From Feifania hominis (lineage in GTDB: Bacteria; Bacillota; Clostridia; Oscillospirales; Feifaniaceae), in the NCBI RefSeq assembly GCF_014384765.1, contig NZ_JACRSP010000002.1, forward strand, positions 620,001-684,000: DNA of 64,000 nt, given 5' to 3'. Below the pieces are notes generated by a model. That model saw only the letters and a program-made list of their open reading frames with translations, had not been told where the DNA came from and did no database searches. Position 1 is the stretch's first letter, and the number at the start of each line of letters is the position of its first letter. Both the position numbers and the translations under genes were made by a program. Positions 48,360 through 56,961 of the stretch are shown one piece after another.

Positions 48360-50316
48360 GAAATTTTATATCACAACCCCCATCTACTACCCGTCGGACA
48401 AGCTCCACATCGGCCACGCCTACACCACCACGGCCTGTGACACCATGGCGCGCTACAAGAGAATGCGCGGGTGTGACGTTCTGTTTCTGACCGGCACCGA
48501 CGAGCACGGCCAGAAAATCGAACAGAAGGCCGAGGCCGCAGGCGTCACGCCCCAGAAGTATGTCGACGACATCGTCGTGACCATCAAGGACCTGTGGAGC
48601 CGCCTGAACATCAGCTACGACCGCTTCATCCGCACGACCGACGACTACCATGTCGAAGCCGTGCAGAAGATTTTCAAGCGTCTCTACGACCAGGGCGATA
48701 TCTACAAGGGCGTCTACAAGGGCATGTACTGCACCCCCTGCGAGGCGTTCTGGACCCCGTCGCAGCTCGTCGACGGCAAGTGTCCCGACTGTGGGCGCGA
48801 GGTCTACGAGGCCGAGGAGGAGGCCTACTTCTTTCGCCTCTCGGCCTATGCCGACCGCATTGTCAAGCTCTATGAGGAGCATCCGGATTTCATGGAGCCG
48901 AAGAGCCGCATGAACGAGATGCTCAACAACTTCATCAAGCCCGGGCTTCAGGACCTCGCCGTCTCGCGCACGAGCTTCAAGTGGGGCATTCCCGTGAGCT
49001 TTGATGACAAACATATCGTCTACGTCTGGGTCGACGCTCTGACCAATTACATCACCGCGCTCGGCTACGAAAACGAGCGCTACCACGACTTTGAGCACTA
49101 CTGGCCCGCCGATGTGCACATGATGGCCAAGGAGATCGTGCGCTTTCACACCATCATCTGGCCGGCGCTGCTCATGGCGCTCGATCTGCCGCTGCCGAAA
49201 AAAGTCTTCGGCCACGGCTGGTTGCTGCTCGACGGCGGCAAGATGTCGAAGTCCAAGGGCAACATCGTCGACCCGATCGTTCTCATCGACAAGTACGGCC
49301 GCGACGCTGTTCGCTACTATCTGTTACGCGAGATTCCCTTCGGCTCGGACGGCATTTTCTCCAACGAGTCGCTGATCAACCGCATCAACACCGACCTTGC
49401 AAACGATCTCGGCAACCTCGTCTCGCGCACAGTCGCCATGGGCGAGAAGTACTTCGGCGCCACCGTGAGAAACACCGGCGCCGACGAGCCCCTCGACGGC
49501 GAGCTTGTCGCGCTGCGCCGCGAGGTGATCGAAAACTATGCGCGCCTGATGGACGAGCTCCAGTTCCCGCTCGCGCTCGCCGAGGTGTGGAAGCTCATCT
49601 CCCGCGCGAACAAGTACATCGACGAGACCATGCCCTGGGTGCTCGCCAAGGACGAGTCGAAGCGCGAGCGCCTCGAGCAGGTGATCTTCAACCTCTGCGA
49701 GACCATCCGCGCCGTCTCGATTCTCATCACCCCCGCCATGCCCGACACGGCGGCGGAGATTGCCCGAAAGCTCGGCCTCGCCGGCACGCCCCATGTGCAG
49801 TGGGAGTCCCTCGGCGAGATCGCGCCGGTCGGCTCTTTCGGCGTGAGCAAGGGCGACAATCTCTTCCCGCGCATCGACGTCGCAAAGGATCTGGCCGAGC
49901 TCGAGGCTCTGGCTGAGAAGAAAATGGCCGAGGCCGCCGCGAAAAACGCGGCGCCGGCCGAAGCGCCCGCCGGCGCGCCCGAGGGGGTCGCATCCCTGAT
50001 TACCATCGACGACTTCTCGAAAGTGGAGCTGCGTGTCGCGAAGATTCTCGCCTGCGAGGAGGTCAAAAAGAGCGACAAGCTCCTGAAGCTCACCGTCACC
50101 CTCGGCAGCGGGGAGCGCACGGTTGTCTCGGGTATCCGCCAGTGGTATGCGCCGCAGGATCTTGTCGGCCGCTGTGTGGTGCTCGTGTCGAACCTCAAGC
50201 CCGCGAAGCTGCGCGGCATTGAGAGCCAGGGTATGATTCTCGCCGCCGACAACGGCGAAGACGGTGTGCGCGTGCTCTTCGCCGACTGCTGTGAGCCGGG
50301 CGCAAAGGTGCGCTGA
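48352..50316 (+). CDS. metG: Methionyl-tRNA synthetase
   Basis: 654 residues, type with C-terminal tRNA-binding domain. Signature HIGH in KLHIGHAY, zinc ligands in CTPCEAFW...CPDCG, KMSKSKG, and the OB-fold EMAP-like end (FSKVELRVAKILACEEVKKSDKLLKL). AAAGGAGACGAACAGC precedes the ATG, inside the DUF975 3' end. The linker before the C-domain is Ala/Glu-rich and longer than average. Confidence 0.97.
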   Translation: MPEKFYITTPIYYPSDKLHIGHAYTTTACDTMARYKRMRGCDVLFLTGTDEHGQKIEQKAEAAGVTPQKYVDDIVVTIKDLWSRLNISYDRFIRTTDDYHVEAVQKIFKRLYDQGDIYKGVYKGMYCTPCEAFWTPSQLVDGKCPDCGREVYEAEEEAYFFRLSAYADRIVKLYEEHPDFMEPKSRMNEMLNNFIKPGLQDLAVSRTSFKWGIPVSFDDKHIVYVWVDALTNYITALGYENERYHDFEHYWPADVHMMAKEIVRFHTIIWPALLMALDLPLPKKVFGHGWLLLDGGKMSKSKGNIVDPIVLIDKYGRDAVRYYLLREIPFGSDGIFSNESLINRINTDLANDLGNLVSRTVAMGEKYFGATVRNTGADEPLDGELVALRREVIENYARLMDELQFPLALAEVWKLISRANKYIDETMPWVLAKDESKRERLEQVIFNLCETIRAVSILITPAMPDTAAEIARKLGLAGTPHVQWESLGEIAPVGSFGVSKGDNLFPRIDVAKDLAELEALAEKKMAEAAAKNAAPAEAPAGAPEGVASLITIDDFSKVELRVAKILACEEVKKSDKLLKLTVTLGSGERTVVSGIRQWYAPQDLVGRCVVLVSNLKPAKLRGIESQGMILAADNGEDGVRVLFADCCEPGAKVR

Positions 50317-50317
50317 G

Positions 50318-51076
50318 ATGCTCTTTGACTCCCACGCCCACTACTGCGACGAGCGCTTTGCCGACGATCGGGACGAGCTTCTCTCAAGCCTGCCGGCGCA
50401 CGGGATCAGCCATGTTCTGACCTGCCCCTCCACGCCGGAGGAGACCGCTTTTTCCCTGGAGCTCGCCCACCGCTACGCCCACGTCTGGGCGGCGGCCGGA
50501 ATCCACTGCCACGAGTGCGGCGCCTACGGCTTTGACGCGCTCGAACAGATCGAGCGCTACGCCGCCGATGAGCGCTGCGTTGCCATCGGCGAGATCGGGC
50601 TCGACTACGCGCTGGAGTTCCACCCGCGCGCGCTTCAGCGCGACTGGTTCGAGCGGCAGATTCTGCTCGCAAACCGGCTGGGGCTGCCCGTCATCGTCCA
50701 CGACCGCGAGGCTCACGCCGACACCATGGAGCTTCTGCACCGCCACCGGCCGCGCGGGGTAGTCCACTGCTACTCGGGCAGCGCCGAGATGGCAAAGGAG
50801 CTGCTCGCGCTCGGGTTCTACATCTCGTTTACCGGGGTCATCACATTCAAAAACGCCCGCCGGGCAGTGGAGGCCGCCGAGGTCATTCCACTTGACCGGC
50901 TTCTCATTGAGACCGACTCGCCCTATCTCGCGCCCGTGCCCCACCGGGGCGAGCGCAACGACTCGACGCTGGTGCGCCTGACCTGCGAGCGCCTGGCCGA
51001 GATCAAGGGCGTGTCGTTCGACGAAATGGCGCGTCTCACCTGCCGAAACGCCTGTGAGCTCTTCGCCATCGACTGA
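50318..51076 (+). CDS. tatD: TatD-family metal-dependent DNase
   Basis: 252 residues. Metal site residues in FDSHAHYCDERF, AAGIHCHE, GEIGLDY, VIVHDREAH, HCYSG and LIETDSPYLAP. TatD proteins are 3'-5' nucleases for DNA repair and turnover. One base separates it from the metG stop, the classic metG-tatD pair of Firmicutes. Confidence 0.96.
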   Translation: MLFDSHAHYCDERFADDRDELLSSLPAHGISHVLTCPSTPEETAFSLELAHRYAHVWAAAGIHCHECGAYGFDALEQIERYAADERCVAIGEIGLDYALEFHPRALQRDWFERQILLANRLGLPVIVHDREAHADTMELLHRHRPRGVVHCYSGSAEMAKELLALGFYISFTGVITFKNARRAVEAAEVIPLDRLLIETDSPYLAPVPHRGERNDSTLVRLTCERLAEIKGVSFDEMARLTCRNACELFAID

Positions 51077-51088
51077 CAGGGGGACTTC

Positions 51089-52258
51089 ATGACCGTCATC
51101 ATCACCGACGCCAAATACCGCATGACGCTCGCTGCCATACGGGAGCTCTCGAAGGAGGGCTTCTTTGTCGCGGCCACCACCGACGACGGCGAACCCGCTC
51201 TGCCGCTTGCGTTCTCATCGAACTGTGTGGGCGCCAGACACGTTCTGGAGAGCGCCCGCTACGCCGAGAGCCTGCTCGAGCTCTGCGAGCACTACCGCAG
51301 GCGCGACGGCGACCGGCCGATTCTTCTGCCTTTCGGCGCGCGCACGACGGCGCTCATCGCCTCGGACGCGCGCTTTCGCGACGCCGCGTGGACCCATGTG
51401 CCCGACCAGGCGACGCTCGAGCTGCTCGGCGACAAGAGCCGGGTGCTCTCCCTCGCGGCCGAGCTCGGCATCCCCGTGCCGGAGCAGATCGTCTGCCGCG
51501 ACGGTGAGACGGTTGAATCACTTGCCGCGCGCGTGCCCTACCCGGCCGTCATCAAGTACCGAAACGGCGAGGCGCTCGGCATCAAGGCCGCCGGGCGCTA
51601 CCGCATCGTCAAAAACAGCGCGCAGTTTCAAAAGTACTATCCCGCCTTTGCCGCGCGCGACCCGGGCACGCTCATTCAGCGCTACATCGAGGGCGACGGC
51701 TACGGCGTCTCGGTGCTCATGAAGGGCGGCGAAGTCTACAGCTACATCTGTCACCGGCGGCTGCGCGAGTATCCCATCGGCGGCGGCCCCTCCACCCTCG
51801 CGCGCACGGTGTACGACAAGACGCTGCACGCGCAGGCCGTTCGGCTGCTGCGCGCGGCGGGGCTCGAGGGCGTGGCCATGGTCGAGTTCAAGGGCTCGCC
51901 CGAGACCGGCTACACCCTCATGGAGGTCAACCCCCGCATCTGGGGCACTTTTCCGCTGACCTACGCGGCAGGCTGCCGCTTCGCAACCGCCTGGGCCGAG
52001 ACCGCGCTCGGCATCGCAGAGCCCCTCGACGAGCTCACCATTCCCTATGAGGTGTCAAAGCGCATGCAGTTTTCGGTCTCCGACCTGATGGCTGCGCTGA
52101 GCTGGCTCAAAGCGGGACACATCGGGCCGCTCTTCTCGGCGGTCGGCTGCTTTTTCAACCCGCGTGTCAGCGGCGGCATCTTCACCTGGGACGATCCCAA
52201 GCCCGCGTTTGTGTATCTGCGGGCCATCCTCCACCGCAGAAAGGAGCAGGGCATTTGA
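51089..52258 (+). CDS. ATP-grasp carboxylate-amine/thiol ligase-like enzyme
   Basis: 389 residues. A Rossmann-like pre-ATP-grasp domain (MTVIITDAKYRMTLAAIREL), the ATP-grasp B region YPAVIKYRNGEALGIKAAGRY with its Lys, IQRYIEGDGYGVSV, and the Mg-binding end LEGVAMVEFKGSP...MEVNPRIWG. The substrate is unknown; family members join a carboxylate to an amine, as in peptide or polymer synthesis. It overlaps the following PHP gene by 4 bp and is 12 bp after tatD. Confidence 0.9.
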   Translation: MTVIITDAKYRMTLAAIRELSKEGFFVAATTDDGEPALPLAFSSNCVGARHVLESARYAESLLELCEHYRRRDGDRPILLPFGARTTALIASDARFRDAAWTHVPDQATLELLGDKSRVLSLAAELGIPVPEQIVCRDGETVESLAARVPYPAVIKYRNGEALGIKAAGRYRIVKNSAQFQKYYPAFAARDPGTLIQRYIEGDGYGVSVLMKGGEVYSYICHRRLREYPIGGGPSTLARTVYDKTLHAQAVRLLRAAGLEGVAMVEFKGSPETGYTLMEVNPRIWGTFPLTYAAGCRFATAWAETALGIAEPLDELTIPYEVSKRMQFSVSDLMAALSWLKAGHIGPLFSAVGCFFNPRVSGGIFTWDDPKPAFVYLRAILHRRKEQGI

Positions 52259-53085
52259 TCTGCAAGGCCGATTTACATATCCACTCGCTCGACAGTGTCG
52301 ACAGCATCCTGTCGCTCGAGCAGATTGTCCGCGAGGCCCGTGCGGCGGGTCTCAACATCATCGCCGTGAGCGACCACAACTCCTACTCGGGCTCCGAAAA
52401 GCTGCAGGCTCTCGCCCCTGAGGGACTTCTCGTCGTTCCCTCGGCGGAGTATGCCACCGAGTGCGGCCATATTCTGGCGCTCTTCGTGCCCCACCAGCTC
52501 GAGGAGCGCTATCTCGTGCCCATCGACGACTACCACTTTCAATTTCGCGAGGTCGTCGAGGGCATCCACGCGGCGGGCGGGCTCGCCGTGGTGGCCCACC
52601 CCTTTGACAAGGCCCGCTACACTCTGGAAAACCATCCCGCGCTCCCCCATGTCGACGGCGTCGAGGCCCACAACGGCCACGTCGGCATCCGCGACGGCTA
52701 CGACGGTGCAAACCGTCTTGCGGCGCGCGCGGCCATCGGGCGCGGGCTCTTCTTTACCGCCGGCAGCGACGCGCACAACCCCGGCGAAATCGGCAACGCC
52801 GTGCTGACGCTGGAGCTCGACGAATTCACTCTCGACGGCTTTCGCACGGCGCTGCTCAGGCGCCGCGGTTCGGTCTGGGGCCGCGACGCGAGCCGCGCCA
52901 AGCTCGCGCGCGCCCAGCTCAACAAGTGTCTCAAGCGGCCCTGGCCAAAGTGTCTTCACAAGCTGCCCCGGCGGCTGGCGGTCTACGCCGCCTCCTTTGG
53001 CATCGACCTGCTCAAGGCCCTGCACATCAAGCCGAAAAACCGCGGCGCCACACTCATCGAGGGAGGAGAACTGACATGTCCATGA
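52255..53085 (+). CDS. PHP-domain metal-dependent phosphoesterase
   Basis: 276 residues from a TTG. ADLHIHSLDSVDS, VSDHNSYSG, VPSAEYATECGHILAL, VVAHPFDKARY and TAGSDAHNPGEIGNA reproduce the four PHP metal motifs. The C-terminal 55 residues are basic (LKRPWPKCLHKLPRRL) and not typical. GAAAGGAGCAGGGC precedes the start. Neighbours suggest a role in making or turning over a surface or storage polymer rather than in DNA work. Confidence 0.9.
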   Translation: MICKADLHIHSLDSVDSILSLEQIVREARAAGLNIIAVSDHNSYSGSEKLQALAPEGLLVVPSAEYATECGHILALFVPHQLEERYLVPIDDYHFQFREVVEGIHAAGGLAVVAHPFDKARYTLENHPALPHVDGVEAHNGHVGIRDGYDGANRLAARAAIGRGLFFTAGSDAHNPGEIGNAVLTLELDEFTLDGFRTALLRRRGSVWGRDASRAKLARAQLNKCLKRPWPKCLHKLPRRLAVYAASFGIDLLKALHIKPKNRGATLIEGGELTCP

Positions 53086-54431
53086 AAGCCCAGATCATCC
53101 GCACGGCCAAGTGGGCCAAGCGGACACTCAAAAAGCTGCGTCCGGTCGACGAGCGCGGCGTGCTCAGCCCCGTGCGCCGCATCAACCGCGTCGCCCTGTC
53201 CGAGCGCGTCTGCGCCATGACCTTTGACGACGGGCCGACCGCTCTGCCCCCGGAGCCCGACCACACCGGCGGCCGGGCGCTGACCGACCATCTTCTCGAC
53301 GTGCTGCGCGAGTACGGCGCGCACGCCACGTTTGACGTCATCGGCTCCACGGCTGAAAACTACCCCGACCGGGCGGGAAAGCCCGGCACTCCCCAGTGGG
53401 GCGGCATCGCCTACGACCACTACCCCGACCTCAATTGCGACGACATGGCCGGCGCCGTCAGCCAGAGCCGTCTGATCGGCCGGATTCTCGCCGAGGGCCA
53501 CGACCTGTCAAACCACGGCTACCGCCACATCATCTTCGGCAAAAAGGGCGTCATCTACGGCAAGCGCCGGTATCTGCAAAGCGGCCGGGAGGTCTATGAC
53601 GATCTCAAAAAGCTCGACGACCTGCTGCGCGAATACCACGGCTACAGCCTCTCCCTCGGCCGTCCGCCGCACTATGTCGACAGGCTGCCGGACGGACTCA
53701 CATCCTACGACATCTATCTGCTGCTCGGCTACCAGTACATGGGCGCGAGCTTCGACGGCGACGGCTGGCTGCCAAAGCCCACCTACGACGAGGAGGTGCG
53801 CGCCATGGTCGAACCCATGCGCGCGCTGCTCGAGGCGGATCCGGACGCCCTGTGCGGCCAGATCGTCTTCCAGAAAGACGGCTACAACATGCAAAAGCGC
53901 ACGCCCGTGGCCGACGGCCTTGCGCAGCAGCTCGAGCTGCTGCGCAAATACGGCTACCGCGTCGTCCCGGTCGGGGAGCTGACGGCCCTGTCGCAGTTTG
54001 AGGACCTCGGGCCCGACGATCCGCTCTATCCGACTGTGAGCGGCCTGCTGCGCGCGGGCTACACCGTCGTCTACCGCGACAACCGCGTCAAGCTCCATCT
54101 GCCCGTCACCCGCGGGGAGCTTGCGATGTTCGTCACCCCCCGCGACGAGCTCGTGCGCACGGTGCGCGAGCGCATGGAGGGAAAGCCGCTCTCCGCCATC
54201 GGCGGGCTCGACGCGCGCCACCCCTACTACGGCGCGGTGCGCTACACGCTCGAGCGGGGGCTTCTCTCCCTCGCCGGCGGCAAATTTGACCCGGCGGCCC
54301 CCATAACCCCGGCGGATCTGCAGGGCCTCTACCCGCAGCTCGGCGGCAGCGACGTGCAGGTCTCGACCGCGCGCGCCGACATTCTCACGACGCTCTTCAC
54401 CCTGCTTGGCGGCAGCGGCGCCGGGCGCTGA
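53076..54431 (+). CDS. Polysaccharide-deacetylase (NodB) family protein with degenerate SLH-like tail
   Basis: 451 residues. NodB motifs: TFDDGPTALPP, HATFDVIGSTAEN and GHDLSNHGYRH, plus a barrel to about residue 300. No signal peptide is evident. The C-terminal part (about 320-450) has two stretches like S-layer homology repeats (PVTRGELAMFV; FDPAAPITPADLQG), suggesting cell-wall attachment or a remnant. GGGAGGAG is upstream of the ATG at 53076. It overlaps the PHP gene by 10 bp. Confidence 0.85.
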   Translation: MSMKAQIIRTAKWAKRTLKKLRPVDERGVLSPVRRINRVALSERVCAMTFDDGPTALPPEPDHTGGRALTDHLLDVLREYGAHATFDVIGSTAENYPDRAGKPGTPQWGGIAYDHYPDLNCDDMAGAVSQSRLIGRILAEGHDLSNHGYRHIIFGKKGVIYGKRRYLQSGREVYDDLKKLDDLLREYHGYSLSLGRPPHYVDRLPDGLTSYDIYLLLGYQYMGASFDGDGWLPKPTYDEEVRAMVEPMRALLEADPDALCGQIVFQKDGYNMQKRTPVADGLAQQLELLRKYGYRVVPVGELTALSQFEDLGPDDPLYPTVSGLLRAGYTVVYRDNRVKLHLPVTRGELAMFVTPRDELVRTVRERMEGKPLSAIGGLDARHPYYGAVRYTLERGLLSLAGGKFDPAAPITPADLQGLYPQLGGSDVQVSTARADILTTLFTLLGGSGAGR

Positions 54432-54447
54432 GGAAAGGAGCGAACCC

Positions 54448-54978
54448 ATGCGCAAAAACACCAAATACGCCGCGCGCACGGTGCTGTTCTGTCTGCTGGC
54501 GGTCGCCCTACAGCTGCTGCGGCGCGTGCCGGGCTTCGATGCGCGGGTGGGCCTTTTCGTGGTATCGACCATCGTCATCGGCGTGCTCATCAACATGACG
54601 CTCTACGGCGCGGTCTCGGCGACCGGGCTTCTCGGCGGGCTGATCGTCAGCCTCGTCTCCCTCGCTTTCGCCCTGTGGCAGGGCCCCGTTCCGGACTGGC
54701 GCTTCGCACTGGTCCTCTTCGGGGCAAACGCCGCGCAGCTTCTGATCTTCTGGCTCATGCTGCGCCAGAACCGTGCGGCTGCGCTTCTCATCAGCGCCAC
54801 GGCAAAGTACGTCATTCTCTACAGTCTCGTATCGTTCGGGCTCTTTCCAAAGCTACTGCCCGCGTCTCTGCGCACGGCGAGCGTGCGCTTTGTCTACGGC
54901 TGGCCGCAACTCGTCTTCGCCCTCGCAGGCGGGGCGCTCGCCGTCCTCTTCGGGCGGCTTCTCAAAAAAGCAATCTAA
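54448..54978 (+). CDS. Five-helix membrane protein, ECF S-component-like
   Basis: 176 residues, almost all hydrophobic, with about five helices and a repeated NMTLYGAVSATGLLGGL-type Gly/Ala pattern. The size and helix number resemble the substrate-binding subunit of ECF vitamin importers, but no family-specific motif is recognised. AAAGGAGCG before the ATG; 16 bp after the deacetylase. Confidence 0.55.
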   Translation: MRKNTKYAARTVLFCLLAVALQLLRRVPGFDARVGLFVVSTIVIGVLINMTLYGAVSATGLLGGLIVSLVSLAFALWQGPVPDWRFALVLFGANAAQLLIFWLMLRQNRAAALLISATAKYVILYSLVSFGLFPKLLPASLRTASVRFVYGWPQLVFALAGGALAVLFGRLLKKAI

Positions 54979-54988
54979 GGAGCAGAGT

Positions 54989-55576
54989 ATGGAGCATCCC
55001 TTTTTCGCCTTTCTCTTTCGCATGAAATACATCAATCGCTGGGGTCTGATGAAGAACACCGTCAGCGAAAACATCGAGGAGCACTCGCTCGAGGTCGCGG
55101 TGCTCGCGCACGCGCTCGCGCTCATCGGCCGTGAGATCTATTCGCGCGACATCGACGCCGAGCGGGTCGCGTGCCTTGCGCTCTACCACGACGCGCCCGA
55201 GATCATCACGGGCGATCTGCCGACGCCGGTGAAATACTACAGCGAGAAGATGCGCGACGTCTACCGCGAGGTTGAGCAGGACTCGGTCGAAAAGCTGCTG
55301 CGCATGCTGCCCGAGGAGCTCGCGCCCGCCTACCGCGCCTGCCTCACCGGGGAGGAGAACGAGGCGGAGCTCTACCGCTATGTCAAGGCGGCCGACAAGC
55401 TCGCGGCCTACATCAAATGCCTCGAGGAGCTCAAGGCGGGCAACCGCGAGTTTCACAGGGCGGCGCTTTCAAACCGCGAGGCGCTCGACCGGCTCGAGCT
55501 GCCGGAGCTTACCTACTTCTGCGAGCACTTTTTGGGCAGCTTTGAGCTGACACTGGATGAAATGGACTTGAAGTAA
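54989..55576 (+). CDS. YfbR-like HD-domain 5'-deoxynucleotidase
   Basis: 195 residues. HD motif residues are in ENIEEHSLEVAVLAH, YHDAPEIITGD and KAADKLAAYIK; the E-H-HD-D spacing fits YfbR, which removes phosphate from dNMPs. AAGGAGCAGAGT is just upstream; 10 bp after the membrane protein. Confidence 0.92.
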   Translation: MEHPFFAFLFRMKYINRWGLMKNTVSENIEEHSLEVAVLAHALALIGREIYSRDIDAERVACLALYHDAPEIITGDLPTPVKYYSEKMRDVYREVEQDSVEKLLRMLPEELAPAYRACLTGEENEAELYRYVKAADKLAAYIKCLEELKAGNREFHRAALSNREALDRLELPELTYFCEHFLGSFELTLDEMDLK

Positions 55577-55588
55577 AGGATGATACCA

Positions 55589-56257
55589 ATGAAACACTAC
55601 CAGGCTCTGATCTTTGACTTTGACGGCACGCTTGCGAACACGCTGCCCGACATTGCCGCCGCCGGCAACCATGTGCTCACCAGCATGGGCCTTGCCGCCC
55701 ACGATGTGGACTACTACCGCAATGTCGTCGGCGACGGACAGGTGGCTTTCATCAAAAAGATTCTGCGGCCCGAGGACTGTACGCAGGAGAACATTGAGAA
55801 GTTCTCCGAGCTCTACTCCACCTATTTTTCCGCCCACGCCGACACGCTGACCACGCCCTTTCCCGGCATGGTCGATGCGGTGCAAAAACTGCGGGCCGCC
55901 GGTTACAAACTCGCGGTTCTTACCAACAAAAACGATGCTTTCGCCAACCGCAGCGCCCGGCGCTACTTCGGCGACGGCGCCTTTGATTTCGTGCGCGGCG
56001 GGGTGAAAGGCTTCCCCTTAAAGCCCGCGCCTGACGGGGCCTTTCTCGTCTGTGAGGCCATCGGCGTCAAGCCCGCCGACTGCCTGTTCATCGGCGACGG
56101 CTACCATGACGTGCGCACCGGCAAAAACGCCGGCATGGACACACTCGCCGTGAGTTGGGGCTACCGCCCCCGGCAGGAGCTCGTCGAGGAGCAGCCGACT
56201 TACCTTGTCGACTCGGTCGATGAGATGCTCCGTCTGCTTTTGGAGGGGCGGGCATGA
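55589..56257 (+). CDS. HAD-superfamily phosphatase (phosphoglycolate phosphatase-like), first of two
   Basis: 222 residues. Motif I DFDGTLANT, motif II LTNKN, Lys in GFPLKPAPD and motif IV IGDGYHDVRTGKNAG. The ATG at 55589 is chosen because AAAGGA lies eight bases upstream; 55580 lies in that site. It overlaps its neighbour by 4 bp. Likely clears 2-phosphoglycolate or another small phosphate ester. Confidence 0.92.
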   Translation: MKHYQALIFDFDGTLANTLPDIAAAGNHVLTSMGLAAHDVDYYRNVVGDGQVAFIKKILRPEDCTQENIEKFSELYSTYFSAHADTLTTPFPGMVDAVQKLRAAGYKLAVLTNKNDAFANRSARRYFGDGAFDFVRGGVKGFPLKPAPDGAFLVCEAIGVKPADCLFIGDGYHDVRTGKNAGMDTLAVSWGYRPRQELVEEQPTYLVDSVDEMLRLLLEGRA

Positions 56258-56928
56258 TTCGCGCCGTCCTGTTCGACTACGACGGCACGCTCGCCGACAC
56301 TGTGCCCGATGTCGCCGCCGCCGGGAATCGGGCGCTCGCCATTCTCGGCTGCCCCACCCACGCCGAGGAGCGCACCTTCTACCCCTTTCTCGGCGACGGG
56401 GAGCGCCAGCTTGTCATGCGCATGCTGCCAGCGGCCCTGTGGGACGACGACGAGACAGTCGACCGGATGTGGGCGCTCTACCGCGAGCACTACATCCCCC
56501 ACATGACCGATCTGACGCGTCCCTTTCCCGGCATTGTGGAGCTTCTGCGCACCCTGCGCGCGCTGGGAATCAAAACCGCCATTCAGACCAACAAAATGCA
56601 CGACTATCTGCCCGATATTCTGCGCGGTGTCTTCGGCGGCGAGCCGCTCTTTGACGCCTGGCAGGGCAACGACCGCGTGACACCGCTCAAGCCCCACCCC
56701 GACCATGCGCTCAAAATTGCCGCCGCGCTCGGCGTCGAGCCGGGCGAGTGCGCCTTTGTCGGCGACTCGCGCCAGGACATGCTCGCGGCCACGGCCGCCG
56801 GCATGCTCCCCGTGGGCGTCGCCTGGGGCTACCAGCCGACGCAGGTGCTGCGCGAGACGGGAGCCCGGGCCATACTCGAGCACCCCTCCCAGCTCACCGA
56901 TCTCATCGGCGAGATAAACCGGGTTTAA
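56254..56928 (+). CDS. HAD-superfamily phosphatase (phosphoglycolate phosphatase-like), second of two
   Basis: 224 residues. Motif I DYDGTLADT, motif II QTNKM, Lys in TPLKPHPDHA and motif IV VGDSRQDMLAATAAG. It shares the fold and layout of the previous gene at modest identity, with several active-site flanks changed, so the two probably have different substrates. TGA/ATG overlap with its neighbour. Confidence 0.92.
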   Translation: MIRAVLFDYDGTLADTVPDVAAAGNRALAILGCPTHAEERTFYPFLGDGERQLVMRMLPAALWDDDETVDRMWALYREHYIPHMTDLTRPFPGIVELLRTLRALGIKTAIQTNKMHDYLPDILRGVFGGEPLFDAWQGNDRVTPLKPHPDHALKIAAALGVEPGECAFVGDSRQDMLAATAAGMLPVGVAWGYQPTQVLRETGARAILEHPSQLTDLIGEINRV

Positions 56929-56961
56929 AAAGAGCCCCCGTCCGAGGACGGGGGCTCTTTT
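56928..56961. terminator. Bidirectional terminator
   Basis: AAAAGAGCCCCCGTCC and GGACGGGGGCTCTTTT, with the MATE stop codon at 56961. Confidence 0.92.
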
